64,000 bases of DNA from Voacanga thouarsii. Its lineage: Eukaryota; Streptophyta; Magnoliopsida; Gentianales; Apocynaceae. The stretch is from assembly GCA_026120185.1 (NCBI GenBank), contig JANUWF010001481.1, positions 1,183,001-1,247,000 of the forward strand, written 5' to 3'. The notes under the pieces were generated by a model. The model did no database searches. It had not been told where the DNA came from and saw nothing but the letters and a program-made list of their open reading frames with translations. Each line of letters opens with the position of its first letter. Positions within the stretch are counted from its first letter, which is position 1. Of the stretch, positions 10,576 through 22,787 are shown piece after piece. The position numbers and the translations under genes are program-made.

Positions 10576-12179
10576 ATAGCATGAGTGAATTTTATTTTTG
10601 CTTGGGAAGTGATATTTTCGGTCTTTGGTGCTTTAGAATAGGGTAGAGGTGTTATCATAAGGGAGGCATGATAGGAGTATCCTAATCCTACTCTTTTACT
10701 CTACACAAAATTCCTAAGGGGAATTCATTTCCTCTTGATCCTTAATTTTTCCTATTTTTCAATTCATTAGTTTGTTCAATTTGTTCAAGCCAATTTTATT
10801 CTAGAAAAATTCCAGCAATGTGCTATGGCTTTGGAGGTTCAAAATGTCTTAGTGAAAGACATCTTATGGACCAAAACCATGGAAGAGGGCAAAGGATTCC
10901 AAGTGAATTAATTTCCCTAGTGAAATTTCTAAAACTTCACTCTAGCTAGGTTCATTTTCTTTTATGTATTGAACTGAAATTTTTCTAACTTCTTGTGCCT
11001 TCAAGGTGTCGAAATTCTTAGACATTATTCCCTCCCAAATTCTGCCAGAAAATGGCCCTTTTGATCAGCTTGAAACCTGAATTTTTCTGGCTATTTTCGG
11101 ACTGCACAAAGGCTATGCAAAACCAGAAAAATCCCTAGGCAAATTTGCAGCTTTGGAGGTCCGAAACCAAGCTATTTTCTTTCAGTTTTTGTTTAGCATC
11201 TTAGCCACGTTTTTCCTCCATAAAGAAGGCTGGAAACCAGACTTGAAAGACCTCTAAAATGGCAGCTAAAACTGCCCAGAAAAATTCCAGCCCTTGTGAA
11301 AATCCTGTGCAGAATTTTTTTTCCAGCTTGTTTCCTAATTCAGCCCTAGCCGAAACTCCACCCTTCTTCTGCACAAACCACCCTTAAACAGCCATGAACT
11401 GAACTCCATTGTCTTCCCCTAGCTTCTGCACAAAAATCCAATCACGGCTACCCTAAAAGATTTCCAAAAAAATTACTGTAATCATACCTTGATTAGATAC
11501 CAAAATCCAACCACCATAATTTAGCAACCTTCCATAAAATATTCCTCAAACAACTAGACCTTTCCTTCACCATTATACTCCTTATTTTCGGCCACCCTTA
11601 GCCACCTTCAACCAGCTTTCATCCAGCTGAAATACTGCACAAGCAGTCGGCCATGGCAGCTTCCCAAAAGCTCTCCAATAATCAAAGATATTCTTGTTAT
11701 ATTTAGTTTCCAAATTTGCTTCCCAAAAATATTCTTTAAGGATTTCAACAACTAGCCTTTCCTTTTCCCTTTCAAACTACAAAATCATCTACCAAAACCC
11801 TACAAGTAGTCGACCAACCCTAATCCCTTCAGAAATTCGGCCAGCCTTGAACAAAACCTCTCTACTCTCTTCAACCTTCAAGAACACATAGCACACCAAG
11901 AATACCTACTCCTTCCTTTCATCTAATACCTCTCCAAATCACTTCAAAATTCTTCTAAAAATTCCAGATTTCATCTATACACTACCGGGAGTCCATCCAT
12001 ACCAGTTTTAACATCAAACTCCAAAATCCAACTTGCTCTTTTGGATCAAAAATCAGAAATTTTGTGAAGGCTCAAGAACACCTTCAAGGTAGGTTTGTTC
12101 AAACAACTTCATCTTCTCTAATTTTTTATCTCTAATGAATATACATATGAAAAAGCATACTAATGGACTCTCTCCTTCT

Positions 12180-12184
<5 letters not shown>

Positions 12185-12228
<44 letters not shown>
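12185..12228 (+). repeat. (CT)n microsatellite in solo LTR A1
   Basis: A run of 22 CT dinucleotides. The matching place in solo LTR A2 (46600-46625) has 13. It lies just downstream of the region where transcription of the LTR would be expected to start. Confidence 0.95.
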
Positions 12229-12231
<3 letters not shown>

Positions 12232-14553
12232 GGCCGAATGATTTCATCAACCATGGCCATTCTTTCTTCATCTTCCTTGGACGGATTTAGACATCTAGGA
12301 GTTGAGATCCATTCGAAACTCCTTCAAGGTATTCACCAATCAAGTAAGCCTTTTTAACCCTCCTTTTAAATTCTAAATTCATGTCTCTAGGATAATATTA
12401 GTAGAAGATGGATTGTGAATAGGGCTTGAGCATGTATTGTTGTGATGAGTTGAGATTGAAGCATTAATAAATGTGTGTTTATGATGGAGATGGGATCTAT
12501 GCATGAGTTGATTATCTTGGTTGATTATATGGTGTTTTTAGGGTTTAATGCATACCTCCATGTCATAGGCAGTATTTGTGATCAAGTATCCTAGAGATTA
12601 TGTCACATTTGGTGAATAGGATTTATATTCATGTTGGATTATTGAAGCCATGATTATATTTATGCTAGTAGAGGTTAGATCATGTCTTGATAAATTTAGA
12701 TCTATGCTATTATGTATGATTTGGATTATTTGATGAATTGAAGGGATGCATATGTTCATGATTGTAGTTAGCAATAGAAATATGATCATGATCTAGTTGT
12801 CCCAAAGCTAATTTTATTTCATCAATAAAATATTTAATATTATAATTTTTCTAGTAAATTCGAAAAACCCTAGGAAGGTAGATTTGGACTATTATATATA
12901 TAATAAGGATATTTTAGTCAATTAAATAATGGTTTTGAAAGAAATAAAATATATAGGTATTATATGATCAAATAAAGCCTTTTATGGAAATAATCATAAT
13001 AAGTAAAATATTTATTATTAAAATTTAATTATTATCTTTTAATCAAAACCTATTAAAATTTATTTATTATTTTTCAAGCAATACTTATTAAAATTTATTT
13101 TCAACTAATTTTAGTTATCAATTATTTTCTAACAACTAAGTTATTAATAAATCATTATTTTACCTAACACCACCTAGGACTCTTCATCAAATAAACTCTA
13201 AATTTTTCTTAGCAAGATTTAAACCTTCAACTTATTAGTACCTATTTCCCAGAACACTAATTATTTAAATATCAAACTAGACTTAGCTTATAAACCCATT
13301 TTATTTATTATTTGGCCTTAAAGCTTGGGACACTAGGATCACGGTAGTAGTGAATTGAACTAGTCTTATTTGTGAAAGTGGATTTTGGCTTGAGATTGAT
13401 TGTGGTTTATATTTACCCCAGGCAGGGTTAGGACAACTATTGACGACCTTTATTTTATTCAAGTTAAGGATCAGGTAAGCTTCTGCATAAAACACGATTG
13501 ATGTAAAATGTTTATCATGGCAAGCCAAATGTAGAGTGCATGGACACTCAGTTCTGCAAAGGCAATTGAGGATTAACTTCTTTCTTATGTTAGACAAACA
13601 AACTATTTGAAAATCAATAAGTAGATTTACTCAAACTTAAAACTATTTCCAAAACTGATTTTGACAAAAACTTTGGAAACCCTTAATTGCCATTTTCATG
13701 TGGAACGGTGTTTTGTTCATTTTCTCCCAAGTGGGAAATGTCATTGAGTACTAAATAAGGGTGGACTGCTAGGGCTAGTCTTTGAAGGGTTAGGGTAAGT
13801 CTCTCAGTAGGTGGTTACCTCTGAGGGGTGAGTCCTTCCCAGATAAGATATCAGTCTAGTAGGTCATGTCGGTCCGAGCTAGCAGTTTATTTTTCAGTCA
13901 AGTGATTGTGTTTTTCCGGAATGGACACTCGGTTGTTGGTTGGGTATAGAGAAGGAGGAGTATCTTACCCGGTAGGCTGATCACCTATCTTTTATTAGTC
14001 TGCACAAAGTGTTGGCATTCTGACTGATTATGGGGCCCAACGTGTGGTAACCCATGACTACCTTTTTGAGTGGTTGATTTTATTGATTATGTATGCTTGG
14101 AAAAACCAAAACACCACTCTTGATTTTGACTAATGTTTATTGCTTGCCAGTGTTCTCTTATAAAGGTTTTATACTTTGCATTCACGAACTATTTCCACTA
14201 GACACTCAAAGCACACATGGACTTACTGAGATTTCTGTCTCACCACCATTTTTACCATGATTTCGGGTCGATCCTGCTGTAGGGATGAATAGCTAGATAT
14301 TTCTTGCTTTGGAAGACTTTCTGATAAATTTATTTTGTGTAATGCTTTGGGGAGATGAGAGTGGATAAATTTTATTATGGATTTGTTTATGGTATTCTTG
14401 GATTTATTCTTGGGTTATAATAAATTTTAAGTTAAAGTATTATTTTTATTCTGCTATTTTATTTGTGTGACCTAGTTATAATGACCCTTTGTCCTTCGGA
14501 CGAGGCGACATCCCCAACCCTAGCGGGCCTAGGTAGCAGGGTGTTACAAATTG

Positions 14554-15560
14554 TTATTTTGTATTTTTGCCTAATAAATGAATGCGTCTTTTGGACTCAG
14601 TTTTTTTGTTCAACTTTTGAAAATTGAAAAACTACTATATTTTCATGGAATTTGGTTTTGACTTCCAACTTTGAGGTTTAATGAATATCTTGAAGGTTAT
14701 TTATCTTTTTTCTTTCTCATGAAGAATTATTGCGCTATCCATTGATTTTTAGTTTTGAATTATTATTTTTTTCTTTTTTTGCAAGGTTGATCTAACATTG
14801 TGATATGGATAATGATGAGAAGGAAGGTGTATGGTTATGGGGGAATGATACTCAAGATGGTTATCATAGTGAGGGGGTCAATGATGTCTTTGAAATTCAT
14901 AAGCTAAGTTATGGGTCATCATTTGAACCTCTTCTAGTGCAATTTGCTATTTTAGCTATTTCAAATTTTGAGGAGGTAGAAGCCTTAATACAGCATCAAG
15001 AAGTACTCATTTATAACTTAGGGAATGAAATTAAGTGCTTTTCTAAGAATCTTGAAGGCTATTTTTTCCCACGAACTTGTTAAGGCAATCATACTAAGAA
15101 GTGGAAAGAGCTAACTAGTCCTGTGATATCGTTGAACAATGATGATGATGAAGAGAGAACAAAAGAAGAGCAAGAGAAAGTACAAGATTTATCTACAACA
15201 CCACCATAGGAAATAGATAAGGCAATACCTCTACCTGAGAAAATGGGAGTAGAAAAGCAGAACCATCCTTCTCCTGTTTCATTTTCGGATCTTTTGAAAA
15301 AAGTAAAAGATGAGGAACAATACAAAAAGTTCTTGGAGTCATTCAAATAGCTACAAATCAATCTTTCACTTGTTGAGGCCCTAACACCAATGCCCAAGTA
15401 CGCTAAATTTTTGAAAGATATCCTGTCTGATAAGAGGAAGTTAGAAGGGTTGTCTACAATTACCATGAATGAAAAATGTTCTACCCTCCTCTAATACAAA
15501 GAAAAGCTACCACAGAAATTGAAAGATCCAGGAAATTTTTATATTCCTTGTGTGATTAGT
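14554..15560 (+). pseudogene. Athila gag remnant, copy 1
   Basis: Capsid region of the Athila element. From 14805 the frame reads MDNDEKEGVWLWGND and continues with EVEALIQHQEVLIYNLGNEI. After a frame break near 15075 come ELVKAIILRSGKEL, an acidic NNDDDEERTKEEQE stretch, KFLESFK and VEALTPMPKYAKFLKDIL, then KRKLEGLSTITM and KLPQKLKDPGNFYIPC. That tail is the conserved gag-protease linker of Athila polyproteins. In-frame stops occur near 15207, 15348 and 15494. The gene is dead and matches 24318-25080 in copy 2. Confidence 0.85.
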
Positions 15561-15906
15561 AGTATTACTTTTGGCACAGAATTGGCAAATTTAAGGGCTA
15601 GTATTAATTTGTTACCTTACAACACTTTTTAAGTTAGGCTTTGATAAAACAAAACCTACTACGATGAGTATCCAATTACCAGATAGATCTATCAAATATC
15701 CTGGAAGGATTGTAGAGGATGTGCTTGTTAAGGTTGACAAATTCATTTTTTCTGCTGATTTTATTATTCTTGATATGGATGAGGATTCTAAAGTTCCATT
15801 GTTTCTAGGTAGACCTTTCCTAGCTACTGCAAAAGCTGTTGTAGATGTTTATGAGGGAAAGTTGATACTAAGAGTTGAGGAAGAGGAAGTTATTATAAGA
15901 CTCTAA
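15560..15906 (+). pseudogene. Athila protease remnant, copy 1
   Basis: Aspartic protease that would cleave the gag-pol polyprotein. The active-site region, normally DLGASINLMP in this family, reads NLRASINLLP here, so the catalytic Asp is Asn. A frameshift follows near 15630. The second half (15664-15906) reads MSIQLPDRSIKYPGRIVEDV, then DFIILDMDEDSK, LFLGRPFLATAKAVVDVYEG and LILRVEEEEV. It is recognisable but inactive. Copy 2 has Tyr at the same position and shares the Gly-to-Arg change. Confidence 0.85.
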
Positions 15907-17488
15907 GACGGCCTCTAAGACGGCCTGAAACATTCTTCCTAACAAGATGATTACTTTATGATTAATGCCCTAGATGTTTGCATTTTTTATTTCATGTAGG
16001 AACACTTTATTCAATGGACTGAGGATGAGCTAGTGGAAGGTTCCGAAGAACTAATGGTACAGGTGGAGAACTCTACAGACAAATTTGCACCATTAGTTTT
16101 TGTAATTATAGAGAAATCAAGTCTTGGGGAATGACATCATCCTTTGAGGGCCCACCAAAATTGGAATTGAAGGAGTTACCAAATTGTCTTGAATATGCAT
16201 TTTTAGCCCGAGGGAACAATTTTTCAATGATGATTGCAAAAGATCTGAAGAAAGGGCAAAAGATACAATTGGTTCTAAAGCTTCAAAATCACAAGAAAGC
16301 TATAGCATGAAAACTCATAGACATAAAAGGAATCTGCCCTTCTTTCTACACGCATAAGATTTTGCTTGACAAAGATACAAAGCCTGTAGTATAGCCCCAA
16401 TAGAGATTAAATCTGAACATGAAGGAAGTAGTTAAGGGCAAAGTGATTAAATTGTTGTATACAATAATAGCATATCCCATTTCAAACAGTATATGGGTTG
16501 AACCCTACACAAGTGGTACTAAAGAAAGGAGGCATGATAGTAGCACCTAATAAGAATAATAAGCTTATTCCAATAAGGCTTGTCACGGGATGGAAAATGT
16601 GCATCAACTACAAAAAACTGAATGAAGCCACTAGAAATGACCTTTTTCTCCTTCCCTTTATCAATCAAATATTGAAAAGGCTTACTGGACACAAGTACTA
16701 CTACTTCCTTGATGGATTGTCTAGTTGCTTTCAAAATCTCATAGCCAATGAAGATCAAGAGAAAACCACTTTTACCTGTCCCTTTGGGAGATAATGGAAG
16801 TATTTATTAATAACTTTTCTATTTTTGAGGATTCCTTTAAGCTATGTTAGCAAAACCTAGAGAGAGTACTCAAAAGATATGAAGAAATGAATCTTGTGCT
16901 AAATTAGGAAAAGTGACACGTTATGGTAAAGAAGAGTATTGTTTTGTGGCATAAAATTTCACAACAAAAGATTGAGGTTAATCGAGATAAGATAGAGCTA
17001 ATTGAAAACCTTCCTCCACCAACTTCTGTGAGGGCCATTAGGAGATTTCTTGGGTATGCAAGCTTCTACAACAGATTCATGTGGGACTTCTCGAAAATCT
17101 CTAAACCCCTTAACTATTTACTTGAAAAAGATGTCGCTTTTAATTTTGATGAAAAGTGCTTATTTGCTTTTAATCTACTAAAGGGAAAGTTTGTTAACTC
17201 TCCCATTTTAGTTGTTCCTGATTGGTCCTTCCATTTTGAGCTAATATGTGATGCTAGTGATTACGTAGTCGAAGTAGTTCTTGGACAAAGGCAGGGTAAG
17301 TACATTCATCCAACCCAATATGCCAACAAAACTCTCATAGTAATACAAGAAAATTACACTACCAGAGAAAAATAGTTACTAGCAATAGCGTTTGCTATTG
17401 ATAAATTTCGTCCCTACCTTGTCTTATCCAAAACTGTGGTTTACACTGATCACTCTGCACTAAAATATCTTCTTGCTGAACATGATTT
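15907..17488 (+). pseudogene. Athila reverse transcriptase/RNase H remnant, copy 1
   Basis: The linker (about 16150-16440) has PPKLELKELP, EYAFLARGNNFS and HKILLDKDTKPVV. RT at 16498-16794 has NPTQVVLKKGGMIVAPN, TGWKMCINYKKLNEATR and KYYYFLDGLSS, then breaks off. Compared with copy 2 (26288-26381) 94 bp are missing between 16789 and 16790, removing the RMPFGL region and shifting frame. The catalytic FxDD box at 16803-16817 is FINNF. RNase H (16923-17487) has FLGYASFYNRF, ILVVPDWSFHFELICDASDY and VVYTDHSALKYLLAEHDF. It is cut at 17488 by solo LTR C. Confidence 0.88.
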
Positions 17489-20400
17489 TGTAACACCCCT
17501 ACTGAAGGTAACAGCGGAAGCATACCAATATTGGGTGTTGCCCCGTCCAGATACCCAGACAAGGGGTCTTTATAACGAATAATCAACAGAGTATATAAGG
17601 TCCAAATAGGAGACATCCGGACCTATTCTGCTGTCACTGTGGTATCATCCTCTATCCGTAGGTTCTTTCAATTCCGGATCCTACAAAAAAAAGTAAGATA
17701 AAAGACACATGTGAGTGAAAAATCACCCAATGAGTCCCGTGTGTGTGCCAATATTTCCCTTAAAAGAGAGTCGATTTTCAAAATCTTTGCTGAAGTAAAT
17801 TATATAACAGGAAAAATAGCAATAATTGATAAATTCAGGTCATTTTATCATATACGTTCGAAAAACAATAATTTTCAAACACACGGCCCCCATTTCCATA
17901 AATGCGGGTTCTTCCCCATCTAGAAGTGCAACCCGCTTGCAAAGTTCAAAGAACTTCGCCTTCGGCTACACAGTCTCTTATGCCAGGGATTGCGCCTTAC
18001 AGCACGTCACCCGTGTTATGCCAGAAGGGTGAGCAGCGTACCAATGTACCTCACCATGCACTTAGGGATCTTTTACTTGCCACCATAAGCTAGGGGTCCC
18101 AATCCTGACGTCAATCACCATTGAGGTGGCAAGGGGTTGAACACACCGAGTGTCCCCGTTCGGTCTCATGTGAACAACCCACCAATCATAATCAACAGGC
18201 AATTACCGGGCTCACAACGGCTAACCAAGGACGACTCATCACAATGTCCTATCACTCTGTTTGGAGTAAGACAATCTCCATAACTGATCAGGTTACTTGG
18301 GGTCGTCTATCTCTAACATGGGCTAGTACAAAGATCAAAGTCCCTGTTGAGTACTCCACGCAACAATACCAACCCCATCTGACTGATCAGGCCAGAGGGT
18401 CATCTGATCCCGCAGGATTTCCAAATCAAAACATTTCTTATTTTCTGGGGCTGTACTTGATCACAAAAGTAATTTTCCAAGGGTATTCAGGTCATTTCAC
18501 CCATGCCAGTTTCCAAAAGACTTTTTGAGGGTATCTGGGTCATTTTACCCTTATCCAATTTGAAAAATATTCACAAAATTTCCAATAAGGATATTTCAGT
18601 CATTTACCGAATACCCGAGTTCCAAGAGTTTTCATAAAATATTCTAATAAGGATACTTGGATTATTCTCCAAATACCCGATTCCAAAATTTACCATTTTT
18701 CAGAAATCCCAAATATTTAATCCGAGAAGGTCTAAATTCACAAATTTGTGTTTTAAACATCTAGGAAGGTTTTCAAGCTAAATATGAAATTTATTCGAGT
18801 CCGAAATAGCATAAAAGTAAATGTTGCTCATGTAAACCTTAAACATATTCGAGGATTTCCAAAATGGCATAAAACATAGTATTTCATAGAAAATTAAAGC
18901 ACACTAGCCTTTAAAAAGGTTTAGAAATCAATAGGACTCACCTCGTGTCCTAAGCTTCTCATTCCGTTCACGACCGTCTAACCTCCATTCCTACCATTTT
19001 TGACATTTCGTTAGCTGTTTGTCGCTAAACCTACACCAAATATTATTTTCGAGTTAATTGGTGTTTGGCCAAAAAATAGCCGTCAGGTAGCCGACGTCCG
19101 GCCGAAGTGCCCGACGGTTAGCCGACGTTCAACCGTCGTTTAGCCGTTGGGGCCGATGGTTAGCCGATGCTTAGGAAAAATATTCAACTTTCGTTCGCAT
19201 CGTTTTTCCATCGTTTGATCAATTCTTTCATTTTTCTTTTTCCACATCCTTCCTCACTTCATAAAAAAGGGATTCACTTCATGTTTCCCTAATTGTTTTG
19301 TCCAAAATCACATAATTAATCACTCTTAAGTCCATTCATTTTCGGACTACTTTTCTAGAATTTCACTGGTTTGACACACCATTTTGTTTTGCAGATAACT
19401 TTTAATTTACAGCTCCGATTTGGCTTCATGATATATCAAAATGACCATGAGACTCTTAAATTTAATTCAATATAGGCCATTTTTAGGTTTCTGGTTCCAG
19501 CATCATGGTACTGGGCAAAAACAGCCTCAGTAGTTTTGACTTAGTTTCACTATTCATTCTTTCCTTAACATTCTGCAATTTTCCAGCTTGACACCCTAAC
19601 TTGTTTTGCCCATAACTTTTAATCCACAAATCCAAATGATGTCAAACCAATTGTAAAATATCCTTAAGACATTCCTTTACTAGTTCCAATTCATGGAGTA
19701 CCAATTATACTGCCCATTCTATTCAGTTTTGCACACAAAGTTCTAGTAGTAAAAATCCCGTCACTAATTTGGCACCTTTTACTATTTTCACCATAACTTT
19801 TGATCCATAAATCCGATTAACGTCAAACTTGTTCTAAAATGTCTCTATGATCCTTAGCTACAAATATATATGCCTTATTCATTCATATCTAGAAACGTTA
19901 CATATTTACTGAACATAAAACCTCCCAGAATTTTCTGCACACAAGGACAGCTTTCATACAACTTCACCTAACTATCACACATAAACTTCTCACAATATAT
20001 ATACCAAAATGATCTCCATGCTTTATATAATAACTTTACTTCAAGTAAGGTAGATCTTTACCTTTTCTTTGCTGCGTTTGGAGGCTGGACAATCCAAGCA
20101 TCTTCTTGCTTTTCTCTCTCTCTTTCTCTCCTCTCTATTTCCGATTTCTCCCTCTCTTTCTTCTCTATTTCCTTTTCTTTTCTCTTCTCCCTTTTCTCTC
20201 TTGTTTGCTCTGAAATTCTGTCTATCTAAAGCCATTTTAGTTGGCCTTCATGGCCTATTTACAGATGTTAGAAGGCTTGTATAGGAAGCTTTGCTTATGT
20301 AATGCCTTACATCACATGCTTTTGTCATGGCATATGTAGAACTCTTGAGTAGGAAGCTTTGAAATGTAATTGGTACACATGGAATGATGAACCACAATTT

Positions 20401-21311
20401 CTAGAAAGCTTTAGGTGATGACTCATCACTTGTAGAAACTTATGAAAAACTTTAGAGTACTCTAGAACCTTAAAGAAATTTATAGAAAAAGGTAGAAACT
20501 CTTAGAACATTATAGATATTTTCTAATCTTGCAAGGCCATGCATAATCAACCTTGATTAACTTACTCAAATCAAGATTAGCTTAATTAAGCTTGGTCAAA
20601 TGAAGTCAAAAGGCGGTCCAACTTGGTCAAACTTTTCATGCTTGTGGGCCATCCTTATGTATTTCTTGTGAACCATTCTTATTTATTTCTTGTGGGCCAT
20701 TCTTCTTTATTTCTTCTTCCTTTTTTTTTTTTTTATCACAACTAATCAAATAGAAACACTTGGCCTCATTAACCAATCACTAAACGACACTTATTTTCAT
20801 CCACCAATTATAAGAAGCCACACGTCCCATTTTCAACCGTAATTTTTCATTTTCTTCAAAAATGACCAAAATCGGGTCCGTAATGAAAAATATTTTATTT
20901 CACTACCCAACTCCAAAAATTCCACTAAATCCATTGGTAACACTTAAATTCTTCAATTCCCTCTCTACTTGGTCAAATTTACGATCAAAGTCGCAAGCAC
21001 GATCAAAATGACAAAAATGCCCCCGATACTCCGGGTAGCATAATTCGCACCAAAATATGCGCCTCATTGCACTGATCAATTTCTCTTTCTAGAGTGCCCT
21101 AAAATTCTTATTCTTTTAATCTTAATAGCCTTCCAAAAATTTAGGGTTCAAGTAAAATAAACCCAATAATTACATCCAGGTCCCGACAAAATTTTATTTC
21201 TCCAGAGTGTTCGTCTCAATACACCGATCAACTTTTGTTCTGGCCGTTGATATAAATTCTCATCCTATTACAGGTAGTAACCAACTGAAAGTAAAAAGGT
21301 TGGGTGTTACA
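17489..21311 (-). mobile_element. Solo LTR C (3.8 kb), minus orientation, in Athila RNase H
   Basis: On the plus strand the ends are TGTAACACCCC and GGGTGTTACA, a perfect 10-bp inverted repeat. The left flank ends in GATTT and the right begins ATTTT, a 4- or 5-bp duplication (the T run makes it ambiguous). Copy 2 reads straight through (GTGATTTTAAGCC at 27062-27074), proving the insertion. Orientation is minus: the GGACGGGGC end module and TTATAAAGACCCC lie at its plus-strand left end (17540-17580). A GC-rich patch with repeated AGCCGACG-like words lies at 19081-19165. A pyrimidine-rich block at 20110-20215 mirrors the purine block of LTR B. None of the open frames inside resembles a protein. 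Confidence 0.9.
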
Positions 21312-22787
21312 ATTTTAAGCCTAGATTGGTAATATGGGTGTTATTATTGCAAGAATTTGTCTTGAAGATCAAGGATAAGAAGGGAGCTAAGAACTTAGCT
21401 ATAGACTACCTATCGAGGCAAAAAAGCCAAACCCTAGAAGCTCTGAAGGAAGAAGAGATCGATGATGTCTTTCCAGATGAACAACTTTTATGGGTTGAAT
21501 GTAAAATTTTTGTTTCTCATTGGTTTGCTAATTATGCTAACTTTCTTGCAGTAGGTATCCTTCCAAAAGGACTTACTCCCCAATAAACAAAGAAACTCCT
21601 TTTTTATGTGAAGTATTTCTTTTGGGAGAATCTTTTGTTATTTCATTGTTGTGTAGATCATGTCATTCGAAGATGTGTGGATATTGTAGACTCTTGGGAC
21701 ATTCTCTAACATTATCATGAAAGACCAACTGGAAGGCATTATCAAGCAAATAGCACAACAGGAAACGTCGTTGGACTTGGATTCTACTGGCTTTCCATAT
21801 TTAAGGATATAGACAGGTTTGTGAAAAATTGCAATGGACGCCAGCGGACAAGTAATATCTCTAAAACTCATGAGATGCCCCGTTTCCATTTTCTAAGCTT
21901 TTGAGATATTTTATTATTAGAGATCGATTTTATGGGACCTTTTCTAAGTTCTTTTGGTAATAAGTACATTTTGGTGGCTGTTAACTATGTATCTAAGTAG
22001 ATCCAAGCATAGGCTTTGCCTACTAATAATGCCGAAGTTATGAATAAATTTTTGAAGAAGTTATTTACTCGTTTTTATCTGCCTAGAGTGCTTAAAAGTG
22101 ATTTAGTAACTCATTTTTTGCAACAACTAGTTGGAGAGGTTGCCAAACAAATTAGGAGTAACCCACAATCTAGCTACTCCCTATCACCCCCAAACTAGTG
22201 GCCAAGTAGAAATAATCAATAGAGAGCTGAAAAGAATATTGGAAAAGGTAGTGAATCACACTAGGAAAGGTTGGACTACGAAGTTAGATGATATCCTTTA
22301 GGCTTATCAGACAACATACAAAATACCTATTGGAATAACTCCATATAGGTTGGTCTATAAGAAGTCATGTCATTGCCTATAGAAGTGGAGCATAAAGCTT
22401 TTTAGGCTGTAAAGTTGATTAAATTTGATCTTGAATCTGCAGGGACAAAAGGCTTCTCCAATTGATTGAGCTAGATGAATAAAGAAATGTGGCTTATGAG
22501 AACTCAAGAATTTACAAGGAGAATATGAAAAAAAAGCATGCCAAGCACATCGTACAAAGTCATGAATTCTCCGAGGATGATCAAGTACTACTGTTCAATT
22601 CAAAGCTAAGGCTATTTCCTTGGCAACTGAGATCTAGGTGGTTCGGACTATTCTTAGCGACTAAGGTGTACCCTTTCAGAGCAGTTGAGCTATCTCACCT
22701 AGAAAAGAGAGTCTTCAAAGTAAATGGGAACCACATGAAGCTATAGCATAGAGAGAACATTGGAAATATGGAGAGATTGGACTACAT
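21312..22787 (+). pseudogene. Athila RNase H tail and integrase remnant, copy 1
   Basis: Continuation of pol after solo [24 protein letters not shown] and LAIDYLSRQ end RNase H. The integrase zinc module has HYHERPTGRHY and CNGRQ, with the second Cys changed to Arg. The core has IDFMGPFLSSFGNKYIL, KFLKKLFTRF and RVLKSDLVTHF. The tail (22489-22746) reads SEDDQVLLFNSKLRLFPWQL, RSRWFGLFLATKVYPF, AVELSH. Stops and frameshifts are frequent. The enzyme would have inserted cDNA into the host genome. The segment ends at 22787 at the tandem-duplication junction. Confidence 0.88.

Larger units (their letters stand above)
10256..14548 (+). mobile_element. Solo LTR A1 (4.3 kb), chromovirus type, with 5-bp TSD
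   Basis: It starts TGTGAAACCCC and ends CAGGGTGTTACA. The flanks AATTG (10251-10255) and AATTG (14549-14553) are an exact 5-bp duplication. The second copy of the duplicated Athila segment has no insertion here (GGGAGCAATGTTATTTTA at about 24053-24070), a paralogous empty site. Internally there is a tRNA-like stretch near 10504, a (CT)n run at 12185-12228 and the shared end module TCGGACGAGGCGACATCCC (14498-14516). It is closely similar along its length to solo LTR A2 (44643-48944). No reading frame resembles a known protein. Confidence 0.92.
8984..22787 (+). repeat. Tandem duplication, copy 1 (with later insertions)
   Basis: Copy 1 runs from inside solo LTR B through Athila leader, gag, protease, RT and integrase. 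Removing solo LTRs A1 and C leaves about 5.7 kb, matching copy 2 (22788-28541, 5754 bp). The copies meet at 22788, where the end of integrase is followed abruptly by the middle of LTR B (CCTACAAAATTCT, also at 8984). The breakpoint shows only a few bases of shared sequence. Confidence 0.85.

Noticed and set aside
12053..12357. Open frames on both strands with Leu-Ser or Arg-Glu repeats
   Set aside because: They are translations of the (CT)n run in solo LTR A1.
15089..15466. 125-codon minus-strand frame
   Set aside because: It is antisense to Athila gag.
18121..18528. 135-codon open frame
   Set aside because: It lies wholly within solo LTR C, has no known domain and no similar frame in related LTRs.
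20041..20284. Arg/Glu-rich (minus) and Leu/Ser-rich (plus) frames
   Set aside because: They come from the pyrimidine-rich block of solo LTR C, the counterpart of the purine block of LTR B.
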